Source of the DNA: Neopararhizobium haloflavum
GTDB taxonomy: Bacteria > Pseudomonadota > Alphaproteobacteria > Rhizobiales > Rhizobiaceae
NCBI RefSeq assembly: GCF_002750855.1
Contig: NZ_NWUC01000002.1
Location: 496,001 to 560,000, forward strand
Length of the DNA: 64,000 nt
Direction: 5' to 3'
Below the pieces are notes generated by a model. That model had not been told where the DNA came from and searched no databases. It was given only the letters and a program-made list of their open reading frames with translations. A program made the translations under genes and the position numbers. The number at the start of each line of letters is the position of its first letter. The first letter of the stretch is position 1. Positions 54,959 to 63,430 of this stretch are shown here, one piece after another.

Positions 54959-55734
54959 CCGAGCCCATCATCAAATTCGACAACGTCGTCAAACGCTTCG
55001 GCTCGCTCACCGTGCTCGATCACCTCGATTTCGAGGTCAATCCCGGCGAGATGGTCACGATCATCGGGCCCTCGGGGTCCGGCAAATCCACGGTTCTGCG
55101 CATTCTCATGACGCTGGAGCCCATCCAGGAGGGCGTCGTCTATGTCGGAGGCGAGCCTCTCTGGCACGAGAAGAAGGGCGACGACTTCGTGCCCGCATCC
55201 GAAAAGCATTTGCGCAAAATGCGCGAACAGCTCGGCATGGTGTTCCAGCAGTTCAATCTTTTCCCTCACATGACCGTGCTGCGCAACCTGACGGAGGCGC
55301 CTCGCCAAGTACTGGGTCTGTCGAAGAAGGATGCTCTCGAGCGCGCCGAAGAGCTGCTCGAGATGGTCGGCCTCACCGACCAGGCCAAGAAATATCCGCA
55401 TCAGCTCTCAGGTGGCCAGCAGCAACGTGTCGGCATCGCGCGCGCATTGGCCATGCGGCCGAAGATCATGCTGTTTGACGAGCCGACATCCGCGCTCGAC
55501 CCGGAGCTCGTCGGCGAGGTTCTCAAGGTCATCCGCAGCCTGGCGGATCAGCACGAGCTGACCATGCTGCTCGTCACCCATGAAATGCACTTCGCCCGGC
55601 AGGTTTCCGACCGCGTCTGCTTCTTCGACAAGGGACGCATCGAGGAACAGGGCCCGCCTGAAGAGCTCTTCACCAATCCGAAAAAGCCGCGCACCCGCGA
55701 GTTCCTGAAACAGGTCCTCGACCCGGACGCCTGA
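54955..55734 (+). CDS. ehuA: Ectoine/amino-acid ABC transporter ATP-binding protein (EhuA-like)
   Basis: A 259-residue GlnQ/HisP-type ATPase: Walker [10 protein letters not shown] (38-46), Q-loop [15 protein letters not shown], signature LSGGQQQR, Walker [13 protein letters not shown] and switch His in [11 protein letters not shown]. It is last in the operon and convergent with the ABC-2 permease gene. Confidence 0.88.
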   Translation: MTEPIIKFDNVVKRFGSLTVLDHLDFEVNPGEMVTIIGPSGSGKSTVLRILMTLEPIQEGVVYVGGEPLWHEKKGDDFVPASEKHLRKMREQLGMVFQQFNLFPHMTVLRNLTEAPRQVLGLSKKDALERAEELLEMVGLTDQAKKYPHQLSGGQQQRVGIARALAMRPKIMLFDEPTSALDPELVGEVLKVIRSLADQHELTMLLVTHEMHFARQVSDRVCFFDKGRIEEQGPPEELFTNPKKPRTREFLKQVLDPDA

Positions 55735-55743
55735 TCGGCTGCG

Positions 55744-56553
55744 TCAGGCCGGCCCGCCATGGCCGGCCGTCGGTCCGCCGCGCCTTGGCGTATAGCCGAT
55801 GAGCGCGGCCGTGCCGAAGACGGCAAAGCTCGCGACGACAATGCCGAGCGCCAGCCAGTTCACCTGCAGATAAAGCGTGAAGCGGATCAGTTCCACGATG
55901 TAGGTGAAGGGGTTGAAGCGCGAGATTTCATAGACCGTCACGCTGCCCTCCCTTATCCGCCAGAGCGGATAAAGCGCTGACGACATGAAGAACATCGGGA
56001 AGATCAGGAAATTCATGACGCCGGCAAAATTCTCCAACTGCCGGATCCATGACGACAGGAACATCCCGAGCGCACCGAGCGTCATGCCCGTCAGGACCAG
56101 CACGGGCAAGAGCACGATCAGACCCGTCAGGGGCATCGCCGTTCCGCAGAGCGCGGCGACCGCGACGAAGGCATAGACCTGTACGATCGAGACAGCCGTT
56201 CCTGCCAGCATGCGCGAGATGATCAGATAGCTGCGCGGCAGCGGCGTGGAGAGAAGCACCCGCATGGAGCCCATTTCCCGGTCGTAGACCATCGAGAGCG
56301 AGTTCTGCATGCCGGCGAAAAGCTGGATCATTCCGATCAGCCCCGGAACGACGTAGACGTCGTAGGTGATATAGGTCTTGTATGGCGGGATGATCGACAG
56401 GCCGAGCGCGGCCCGAAAGCCGGCAGCAAAGACCAGAAGCCAGATGAGCGGGCGCACCAACGCCGAAAAGAAGCGGCCCTTCTGCTGAACGAAGCGCAAC
56501 AATTCCCGCGACAAGATGGCCAGGAAGGCGCGTGCTGCATGGCCTGTTCTCAT
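55744..56553 (-). CDS. ABC-2-type permease, PedC/NodJ-like
   Basis: A 269-residue exporter permease with about six helices. The N-terminal RELLRFVQQKGRFFSALVRPL and the segment MVYDREMGSMRVLLSTPLPR are characteristic of the permease that accompanies PQQ-dependent alcohol-oxidation systems (PedC-like) and resemble NodJ. No PQQ or alcohol dehydrogenase genes are in the window, so its cargo is open. Start overlaps the ATPase stop by 4 bp. Confidence 0.85.
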   Translation of the reverse strand: MRTGHAARAFLAILSRELLRFVQQKGRFFSALVRPLIWLLVFAAGFRAALGLSIIPPYKTYITYDVYVVPGLIGMIQLFAGMQNSLSMVYDREMGSMRVLLSTPLPRSYLIISRMLAGTAVSIVQVYAFVAVAALCGTAMPLTGLIVLLPVLVLTGMTLGALGMFLSSWIRQLENFAGVMNFLIFPMFFMSSALYPLWRIREGSVTVYEISRFNPFTYIVELIRFTLYLQVNWLALGIVVASFAVFGTAALIGYTPRRGGPTAGHGGPA

Positions 56554-57326
56554 CGAGGTTCGGCCCCCACGCCGGTCAGCCGCGTGAATGCTTCGTCGAG
56601 GGACGCCGCATGGGCTGCCTCGACGACGTCGCGGACCTTTCCGCTCGCCACGATCTTCCCCTCGTCGAGGACGATAAGATCGTCGTCGGCCGCCACTTCG
56701 TCGACGAGATGCGTTGCGAGCAAGACGCAGATGCCTTCGTCATGAGCGAGCTTGTGAATTTGGCCGATGAGCCAGCGGCGCGTCTCGATATCGAGACCAG
56801 TGCTCGGTTCGTCGAGCAACAGGAGACGGGGCCGGTCGATCAGCGCGCGGGCAACCTCGACGCGGCGGCGCTGCCCTCCGCTCAAATTGCGCACTTTCAC
56901 GCGCTGCTGCCCCTGCAGCCCGATCGCGTCCAGCAGACGATCAATGCGTTCACGCGCCGTGCGCCGGGTGAGGCCGCGAAGCGCCGCGAAGTAGCGCATG
57001 TTCTGATCCACCGTGAGGTCGAGATCGAGCGTTTGCGCCTGAAAGACGATGCCGAGATTGGCGAGCGCGCGCGAGCGGGCCTTGCGCAGCGCAGCGCCCT
57101 CGATGACGATCTCGCCGCCATGGCTGTCGAACAGCCCGGTGATGAGTGAGAACAGCGTTGTCTTTCCCGCGCCGTTCGGTCCGAGCAGGGCCGTCACGCG
57201 GGCCGGCCGCAACGTGAAGTCGATACCCCTCAGCGCTGTCTTGCGCCCGTAGGCGTAGGCAAGAGAACGAACGGCGAGCGGGGCGACGGAGCCGCCTGCG
57301 TCTCGCATCGCATTCTCATCGATCAT
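56550..57326 (-). CDS. ABC exporter ATP-binding protein
   Basis: A 258-residue ATPase: Walker A GPNGAGKTT (49-57), signature LSGGQRRR, Walker B LLLLDEPSTGLD and His in LLATHLVDE. It resembles the PQQ-associated and NodI-like exporter ATPases and works with the downstream ABC-2 permease. The ATG at 57326 has GGGAGAAGG upstream; earlier GTG starts lack support. Confidence 0.87.
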   Translation of the reverse strand: MIDENAMRDAGGSVAPLAVRSLAYAYGRKTALRGIDFTLRPARVTALLGPNGAGKTTLFSLITGLFDSHGGEIVIEGAALRKARSRALANLGIVFQAQTLDLDLTVDQNMRYFAALRGLTRRTARERIDRLLDAIGLQGQQRVKVRNLSGGQRRRVEVARALIDRPRLLLLDEPSTGLDIETRRWLIGQIHKLAHDEGICVLLATHLVDEVAADDDLIVLDEGKIVASGKVRDVVEAAHAASLDEAFTRLTGVGAEPR

Positions 57327-57691
57327 GCCTTCTCCCGGGGATGCGCGGCGACCAGCGCCGTCGATCACCCCACCACGCCTTCGTCAATGAAACGACTTTG
57401 GCGAACCGGCGTTCGGACTGCAACCCGGACGAAAGTTCCGCGGCCGTCACTCCAATTGATTTGTGTCAATGAAACGCGTCGGCTGGCCCGGCACTGTGCC
57501 TTCCGTGATGCGGAGCGGACCGGGCAGAAGCACCAGCGAGTACCTCATCGGGCAGCGCCCGAAGCGGTCTAGTCATGCGGCGGCTTCCCCCGTTCCGAAA
57601 TGCTCGGCCCGCGGCGTTCCATCAAGCCATCGAGGGCGGTCGAAGGCATGGAATGCGGCGGGCCGAACCATTTGAGCCAAGGGAGACGGCG
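57327..57691. other. Intergenic region with a 12-bp direct repeat
   Basis: A 365-bp divergent spacer between the ABC exporter and a small gene. GTCAATGAAACG occurs at 57383-57394 and again at 57465-57476, 82 bp apart, in the same orientation. I see no other feature and no credible gene. Confidence 0.5.
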
Positions 57692-57937
57692 ATGTCGCAC
57701 AATGCACCGCACAATCATCCCATTCGCCCAAGCAGTTCATCTTCCGGCCATGACGCAACAGGGGGCCTGCTCGGCCTCATGCGGCCGATCGAGATCGAAA
57801 CGCTGGCCAAGCTCGGAATGAGCGATCGGCAAATCGCCTCTTATCTCTCGGCGTCACTTTCCGACCTGAACGCGTTTCGCGAAGTGTCCCGCATGGGAGC
57901 CGCCGGCAGCGGGTCCGGCTCGGCGCGCGGCCTGTGA
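57692..57937 (+). CDS. Small 81-residue protein of unknown function
   Basis: The ATG at 57692 has AAGGGAGA upstream at good spacing, which supports it as a real gene. The protein has a His/Ser-rich N-terminus (MSHNAPHNHP, then SSSSSGH), a helical core MRPIEIETLAKLGMSDRQIASYLSAS that looks like a helix-turn-helix-like pair of helices, and a Gly/Ser-rich end. I do not recognise the family. It converges on btuB with a 31-bp gap. Confidence 0.55.
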   Translation: MSHNAPHNHPIRPSSSSSGHDATGGLLGLMRPIEIETLAKLGMSDRQIASYLSASLSDLNAFREVSRMGAAGSGSGSARGL

Positions 57938-57968
57938 ACCTATGTGCCAAGCCTGATCAGCCCCGCTG

Positions 57969-59915
57969 TCAAAACGTCGCTCGCATGCCGACAAAGGCCG
58001 AGCGGCCCGGCGAGTTGTGGCCGAAAACCTCCTCGTAGTCTTCATCGAAGAGATTTTCGATGCGTCCATAGATGTCGAAGTTGTCGCTGATCGCGAAGTC
58101 ACCTCCGACAGTCACGGTCTGGTAGTCGTCCAGCGTAACGCGGGGCGGCAGGGACGGGACGAAGGCCAGATCCTCGCGCTCGCCATTGAAGATCATTTCG
58201 GCAAACAGCCGAGCGCGATCGTCGTAGAAGCGATAGGCTGCACCAACCGAACCGGAGTGGCGCGGCCGACGCACTTCGCGTTGACGCGGGCCGCCGGCAG
58301 CGGTCTGCTCCGAGGCGTCGGTATAGGTGTAGGTCGCGAATGCCGAGAAACCGTTCGAGAGATCGAGCGTGGCAGCCACCTCGACACCTTGGCGTCGGCT
58401 TTCACCTTGTCGGTTGACGACCGTCGAAAGGAAGTCAGGCGCCCCGCCGAAGACGGTCGCAATCTCGTTTGTCAGATCCTGATTGAAATAGGTCAGGTCG
58501 ACAACGAGCGCGTCGTTGAAGAACCCCTGTTCGACACCAACGTCCCAGCCGAAGCTTTCCTCAGGCTCCAGATCGGGATTGCCGACAAAGTTTTCAGGCA
58601 GGAAACCGAACTGCTCGACAAAGGTGGGATTGGTGACCCCTGTACCCAGCGACGCATGAAAGCGCGTCGCCGTCCCCGGAACCGCCCAGGCCGATCCCAG
58701 ACTGTAGGTCGAGACATCCGAAAATCGATCGTTGAAATCCTGCCTCACGGCGGCCGTCACATAAAACTGGTCAAGGAACTCGCCGCGATATTCGCCGACG
58801 AGAGAATGGGTGCTTCGGTCCTGCCGGTCGGTGAGATGTGACGGCAAGAAGGTTTCGCGTTCCCACTCGTAGCCGCCGGTGATTTTGTGGCGCGCGTCGA
58901 GGATGTCGGGAGTATCGAAGGCATAGGTCGACTGGAAGGACGCGTTGACCCGGTTGCCGTCACTCGACGTCGTCAGCCCCCCGTCGGTGAAATTCTCGCG
59001 AAACGTGTCGCTGCCAGTCAGGCGCGCCTTCTGCGTCCACGCGCCATCCAAAGATGTGTGCGTCAGGCCGACAGAGCCGAACACTTCCTGGGTGGCCGTC
59101 TCCTCATCGCTGTCGATCACCAATCCCTCGGTCGGACTGCCGAATGCGTAGTCCTGCACATCGAGTTCGGTGCGGCGGTCGACATAGCGCAATGTGCCGT
59201 CGAGCGAGAGTCCGGGCGCGATATCGGCGGTCAAGGTGCCGTTGAGGGTCGTATTGCGATCGCCGTCCTTCTCGTTGCCGAAATCGGAGATGTTCGTTCC
59301 GTCCGTTCGCCGCCAACTGCCGGAAAGGGCAGCATCGTAATTCTCCCCTCCGCCACTTAGGGCAACGCCGCCGAGGAAAGCACCGTCCGAGCCGAACTCG
59401 CTGCGTGCCCGTGCGCTGAAGCCGCCGCGTTCGCCACGCCTCGTGATGATGTTGACGACGCCTGCCAGCGCGTTGGAGCCCCAGAAGGTGCTCTGCGGGC
59501 CGCGCAGGATTTCAATCCTTTCGATATCGTCGACCACGAGGCTGCCGAAATCGAACTCTCCCGTGGCGGTCTCGCTGGCTTCGACACCGTCGATCAGGAC
59601 GAGCAGGTGGTTGGCTTCCGCGCCGCGCACCCTCACCTGGGTCTGACTTCCATAGGAGCCGGATCTCGTTACGGCGAATCCTGGAACACCGCGCAGGGCA
59701 TCGGCAACGTAACGCGCCTGACTGCGCTCCAGGTCATCGCGGTCGATGACGGTGACCGCCCTGCCCGACTTTTTCGGCTCGATCGATGTCAGCCCGTCGG
59801 TGACCAGCAAGGGGTCCAGCAGGGTCGCTGACGGCTCTTGGGCCAGCGCGGGTGAAATGATTGAAAACATGGCGGGCGCGGCGAAGAGGAAGGTGGCGCA
59901 GACAACGCGTTGCAT
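57969..59915 (-). CDS. btuB: TonB-dependent vitamin B12 receptor (BtuB-like)
   Basis: A 648-residue outer-membrane beta barrel. A signal peptide ends PALAQ, a TonB box-like AVTVID lies near residue 53, and the plug domain has VADALRGVPGFAV, QVRVRGAEANHLLVLIDGV, RIEILRGPQSTFWGSNALAGVVNIIT. The C-terminal aromatic MRATF ends the barrel. The cobalamin riboswitch upstream makes B12 the likely cargo. I chose the ATG at 59915 since it starts the signal peptide; the frame is open far upstream through the riboswitch. Confidence 0.92.
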   Translation of the reverse strand: MQRVVCATFLFAAPAMFSIISPALAQEPSATLLDPLLVTDGLTSIEPKKSGRAVTVIDRDDLERSQARYVADALRGVPGFAVTRSGSYGSQTQVRVRGAEANHLLVLIDGVEASETATGEFDFGSLVVDDIERIEILRGPQSTFWGSNALAGVVNIITRRGERGGFSARARSEFGSDGAFLGGVALSGGGENYDAALSGSWRRTDGTNISDFGNEKDGDRNTTLNGTLTADIAPGLSLDGTLRYVDRRTELDVQDYAFGSPTEGLVIDSDEETATQEVFGSVGLTHTSLDGAWTQKARLTGSDTFRENFTDGGLTTSSDGNRVNASFQSTYAFDTPDILDARHKITGGYEWERETFLPSHLTDRQDRSTHSLVGEYRGEFLDQFYVTAAVRQDFNDRFSDVSTYSLGSAWAVPGTATRFHASLGTGVTNPTFVEQFGFLPENFVGNPDLEPEESFGWDVGVEQGFFNDALVVDLTYFNQDLTNEIATVFGGAPDFLSTVVNRQGESRRQGVEVAATLDLSNGFSAFATYTYTDASEQTAAGGPRQREVRRPRHSGSVGAAYRFYDDRARLFAEMIFNGEREDLAFVPSLPPRVTLDDYQTVTVGGDFAISDNFDIYGRIENLFDEDYEEVFGHNSPGRSAFVGMRATF

Positions 59916-60057
59916 AAGGGTATCGTCCCCGTATTCGAGCCATGCGGCTCTCGGTTGGCAGGAGCCACAGTCAGGAACGATCGACACGACAAATGATCTG
60001 GTCGTCTGCCCGTTCTGCGGCAACACTTTTTCAAATGTCACCGCCACGGACGACCGC

Positions 60058-60083
60058 GCATGGACAGGACCCCGTGTCCATGC
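60058..60083 (-). other. Stem-loop downstream of the cobalamin aptamer
   Basis: GCATGGACA pairs perfectly over 9 bp with TGTCCATGC, 8-nt loop, between the aptamer and btuB. There is no T-run after it, so it may belong to a translation-control or antisequestering platform rather than be a simple terminator. Confidence 0.4.
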
Positions 60084-60094
60084 ATGGGTGACCG

Positions 60095-60290
60095 GAACGG
60101 CAGGTCTCCTGACTTCCGCGTCATCACCTTTGAGCTTCCGCCTTCCCGTCAGCGCGCGATGTGCGCCGACAGTGGCCGATTGGAAGCAGGCTCGACGGTT
60201 ACAGTTGCGGGGGCAGTCCCGGAGTAGGTCGAGCGATCGACCGCACCGTGTTCCCTTTTCATCCGGCTTGAGGCCGGAACCAGTTCCGCC
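60095..60290 (-). promoter_or_regulatory. Cobalamin riboswitch upstream of btuB
   Basis: Read on the minus strand the region contains, in order, GGGAACACGGTG, CGGGACTGCCCCCGCAACTG, GCCACTG, GGGAAGGCGG, GATGA and GTCAGGAGACCTGCC, the conserved blocks of the adenosylcobalamin aptamer. Binding of cobalamin would shut down btuB. About 180 nt lie between the aptamer and the start codon. Confidence 0.95.
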
Positions 60291-60415
60291 GCGAACCCTA
60301 GTTGTGCCGCGGTGCCTCGTCAATCAAGCAGGCAGCGTTTCTCAACAGCCGAAGGTGCCGCGTCTATTGAGAGACGGTGCGCTTTCGTGCTCTAAAGCCG
60401 CTTCCAGCAACGGCG

Positions 60416-61153
60416 ATGCGAATGGATAAGAAACGGGACAGTCAGGCGTTGAAGGCGCTTCTCGGCGTGCGCGATCTGGTGCTCGGCGGCGAGGTCGCGC
60501 CAGGGCAGCGATTGTCGGAAATCGCGCTGTCGGAGCGTCTGTCGATCTCGCGCACGCCGCTACGTGCCGCACTGGCGAGGCTGGAGCAAGAAGGGCTGCT
60601 GGAGCAAATCCCATCTGGTGGCTACGCGGTACGGGGATTCACGTTCAACGACATCGTCGATGCAATCGAACTGCGCGGCGTGCTCGAAGGCACCGCCGCG
60701 AGGCTGGCCGCCGAACGGGGCGTACAGCCAGCTAAGCTGCGGGCGATCAAGGCACTTGTCGGCGAACTCGACAAATGCTTCCGCGAGCGGCCCGAAGACA
60801 TGCTCTTCGACCAGTATGTCGAGTTGAACCAGGAGTTCCACACGATGCTGGCGGGCCTGTCAGGCAGCGAGACGATGCGGCGCGAGGTCGAACGGTCGGC
60901 ACAATTGCCCTTCGCCTCGCCGAGTGCCTTTCTGGAGAAGCAGGAAGACATCCTGGCGTTTCGCACATCGTTGGTTCATGCCCAGCGACAGCATCGCGAC
61001 ATCGTCGAAGCGATCGAGATGCGCGAGGGGGCACGCGCCGAGGCGCTCGCGCGCGAACATGCGCGGCTCGCTCGGCGCAATCTCGAATTCGTGATGGATG
61101 AAGACCGTAGCCTGATCGATCGCGTGCCGGGCCTCGCGCTTCTTTCAAGCTGA
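60416..61153 (+). CDS. GntR-family regulator with FCD domain
   Basis: A 245-residue regulator: N-terminal winged helix (LSEIALSERLSISRTPLRAALARLEQEGLL) and a C-terminal helical FCD ligand domain (DIVDAIELRGVLEGTAARLAAERG), whose conserved metal-binding residues include H in NQEFHTML and HRDIVEAI. The start may be ATG 60416 or 60422. A GntR-type site ATTGCATACAAT begins on the last base of the stop, just before the ABC transporter it probably controls. Confidence 0.88.
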   Translation: MRMDKKRDSQALKALLGVRDLVLGGEVAPGQRLSEIALSERLSISRTPLRAALARLEQEGLLEQIPSGGYAVRGFTFNDIVDAIELRGVLEGTAARLAAERGVQPAKLRAIKALVGELDKCFRERPEDMLFDQYVELNQEFHTMLAGLSGSETMRREVERSAQLPFASPSAFLEKQEDILAFRTSLVHAQRQHRDIVEAIEMREGARAEALAREHARLARRNLEFVMDEDRSLIDRVPGLALLSS

Positions 61154-61164
61154 TTGCATACAAT
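61153..61164. promoter_or_regulatory. GntR/FCD-type operator candidate
   Basis: ATTG-CATA-CAAT matches the usual FCD-group GntR consensus ATTGTATACAAT with one difference. It stands between the regulator gene and the ABC transporter operon. Confidence 0.5.
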
Positions 61165-61323
61165 ACTTGCAGCATGCGGCCAATCACGGCCTCTGTTGTC
61201 GCAAAAAGCCGTTTGGTGACGACAATCCTGAATGCAACCCGTCGACAAGAAGCATCTGTCACGCTTAGGGTGGGGATGCTATAGGCGTTGTAGTTTCGTG
61301 CGCCGATAAAGTGGAGGATTGAA

Positions 61324-62508
61324 ATGATCGGTAGACGTGCACTTATCGGCCTCGCGGCCGGGCTGGCGATGACAACGAGCTTCACCGCACCGGCCATTTC
61401 ACAAGAGACGTTCAAGGTTGGGCTCATCCTGCCGATGACCGGCCCGTTCGCCTCCACCGGACGGCAGGTCGAGGCTGGTGCGCGTGCCTATATGGCCGCG
61501 CACGGCGACACCGCAGCAGGCAAGACGGTCGAGCTCATCGTGCGAGACGACGCCGGCACGGCAGACCAGACACGCCGCCTTGCCCAGGAACTCGTCGTCA
61601 ATGAGGAGGTCGATGCGCTTGCAGGTTTCGGTCTGACGCCGCTCGCGCTCGCAGCAGGCTCCATCGCCACACAGGCCAAGGTGCCGGCCGTCGTCATGGC
61701 AGCGGCAACCTCCGTGATTACCGAGGAATCGGAGTATTTCGTGCGTACCAGCGGAACGCTGCCGCAGTCGGCGGTTCCGGTCGCCACATGGGCGGGCGAA
61801 AACGACATCCAATCCGTCGTAACGCTCGTCAGCGACTACGGCCCGGGGATCGACGCGGAAACTTGGTTCACCAAGGAGTTCACCGACAATGGAGGTGAAA
61901 TCCTTGAAGCCGTGCGCGTACCGCTTCAAAATCCCGACTTCGCGCCCTTCCTGCAACGCGTGCGCGATGCAGAGCCCGACGCCGTTTTCGTCTTTTTGCC
62001 GTCGGGTGCCGGATCGCTCTTCATGCGTCAGTTTGCCAATCGTGGTCTTGGCGAAGCAGGCATCCGGTTGATCGCCACCGGTGACGTCACCGACGACGAC
62101 ATTCTGAACGAAATGGGCGATCCGGCACTCGGTGCCATAACCGGCCATTTCTATTCCGCTGCGCATGACAGCCCTGAGAACGAGGCGTTCGTCTCTGCCT
62201 TCAAGGAGGCGAATGATGGCATGCGACCGAACTTCATGGCGATCGGCGGCTATGACGGCATGCAAGCGTTGTACGCTGCGCTGGAGAAGACCGAAGGCGA
62301 CACGAGCGGCGACGCGCTGATGGAGGCGCTGAAGGGCCTTTCTTGGACAAGTCCCCGCGGTCCGGTCTCGATCGATCCTGAAACGCGCGACATCGTGCAG
62401 AACATCTACATGCGCGAAGTGAAGTCGGTGGATGGCGAACTCTACAATGTCGAGTTCGAGACATATGAAGCCGTGAAGGATCCGGTCAAGGCGCAGGCCG
62501 CCGATTGA
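61324..62508 (+). CDS. Branched-chain-type ABC transporter substrate-binding protein
   Basis: A 394-residue periplasmic protein with a signal ending PAISQ, then a Peripla_BP_6-type fold (FKVGLILPMTGPFASTGRQVEAGARAY, AGTADQTRRLAQELV). This class binds leucine-type amino acids, amides, aromatic acids or other small ligands. GGAGG precedes the ATG. First gene of the rightward transport operon; a stem-loop separates it from the permease gene. Confidence 0.9.
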   Translation: MIGRRALIGLAAGLAMTTSFTAPAISQETFKVGLILPMTGPFASTGRQVEAGARAYMAAHGDTAAGKTVELIVRDDAGTADQTRRLAQELVVNEEVDALAGFGLTPLALAAGSIATQAKVPAVVMAAATSVITEESEYFVRTSGTLPQSAVPVATWAGENDIQSVVTLVSDYGPGIDAETWFTKEFTDNGGEILEAVRVPLQNPDFAPFLQRVRDAEPDAVFVFLPSGAGSLFMRQFANRGLGEAGIRLIATGDVTDDDILNEMGDPALGAITGHFYSAAHDSPENEAFVSAFKEANDGMRPNFMAIGGYDGMQALYAALEKTEGDTSGDALMEALKGLSWTSPRGPVSIDPETRDIVQNIYMREVKSVDGELYNVEFETYEAVKDPVKAQAAD

Positions 62509-62517
62509 TGCAGGCTC

Positions 62518-62552
62518 AGGGAGGCGACGCGGGCGCATCGTCTCCCCTTGAT
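62518..62552 (+). other. Intercistronic stem-loop after the liv-type binding-protein gene
   Basis: AGGGAGGCGACGC can pair with the GCATCGTCTCCCCT segment over about 12 pairs with one bulge and one mismatch, and no T-run follows. As at ehuB-ehuC, this may favour the binding protein's expression. Confidence 0.4.
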
Positions 62553-62569
62553 GACGTTCGAGCGATATC

Positions 62570-63430
62570 ATGCTGACCATACTGTTCGACGGCATCGCCT
62601 ACGGGATGCTTTTGTTCATCCTGGCCTGCGGCCTGACGATCACGCTCGGACTGATGAACTTCATCAACCTGGCACACGGCGCGTTCGCGATGGCAGGCGG
62701 CTACATCACGGTAGTCCTGCTGAACCGGTATGGCGTTTCGTTCTATCTTTGCCTGCCGATCGCATTTTTCGCTGTCGCGGCGGTGGGCGCACTGCTGGAG
62801 CGCACGCTCTATCGACACCTCTACGACGCCCCTCACCTGGATCAGGTTCTCTTTTCCGTTGGGCTCGTCTTCATGGCGATCGCCGCAGCCGATTATTTCA
62901 TGGGCGGCCAGCAGCAACTGATCAATCTGCCGGACGAATTGCGTGGTCGGTTCGAGTTCATGGGTGCAGATATCGGGCGCTACCGCCTCTTTATCATCGG
63001 GTGCTGTGCGGTCCTTGCCATCGCACTGCAGCTGGCGCTGACAAGGACGCGATTCGGCAGCCAGTTGAGAGCAGCTGTGGACGACGGCCGGGTGGCGCGC
63101 GGCCTTGGCATCAACGTGCCGCTGGTTTTCGCCCTGACATTCGCGCTGGGCTCGGGACTGGCCGGTCTCGGCGGCGCGATCGGAGCCGAGATGCTCGGAC
63201 TCGATCCGAACTTTCCGCTGAAGTTCATGATCTACTTCCTGATCGTCGTGTCCGTCGGCGGCACGTCATCGATCACCGGACCGTTCCTGGCGGCGCTTCT
63301 GCTCGGCATTGCAGACGTCGCGGGCAAATACTATGCGCCGCAGGTCGGCGCCTTCGTCATCTATGCCGTCATGGTGCTGGTCCTGATTGTCCGTCCGCAT
63401 GGCCTGTTTTCGCGCGAGGGCGGGCGATGA
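62570..63430 (+). CDS. Branched-chain amino acid-type ABC permease (LivH-like)
   Basis: A 286-residue permease with about eight helices and the LivH pattern GLTITLGLMNFINLAHGAF, then LRAAVDDGRVARGLGIN, the contact loop for the ATPase. The stop overlaps the next permease start (ATGA). Confidence 0.92.
   Translation: MLTILFDGIAYGMLLFILACGLTITLGLMNFINLAHGAFAMAGGYITVVLLNRYGVSFYLCLPIAFFAVAAVGALLERTLYRHLYDAPHLDQVLFSVGLVFMAIAAADYFMGGQQQLINLPDELRGRFEFMGADIGRYRLFIIGCCAVLAIALQLALTRTRFGSQLRAAVDDGRVARGLGINVPLVFALTFALGSGLAGLGGAIGAEMLGLDPNFPLKFMIYFLIVVSVGGTSSITGPFLAALLLGIADVAGKYYAPQVGAFVIYAVMVLVLIVRPHGLFSREGGR

Noticed and set aside
59916-60323. N-terminal extension of btuB through the riboswitch
   Set aside because: A signal peptide starts at 59915 and the upstream tract is a non-coding aptamer.
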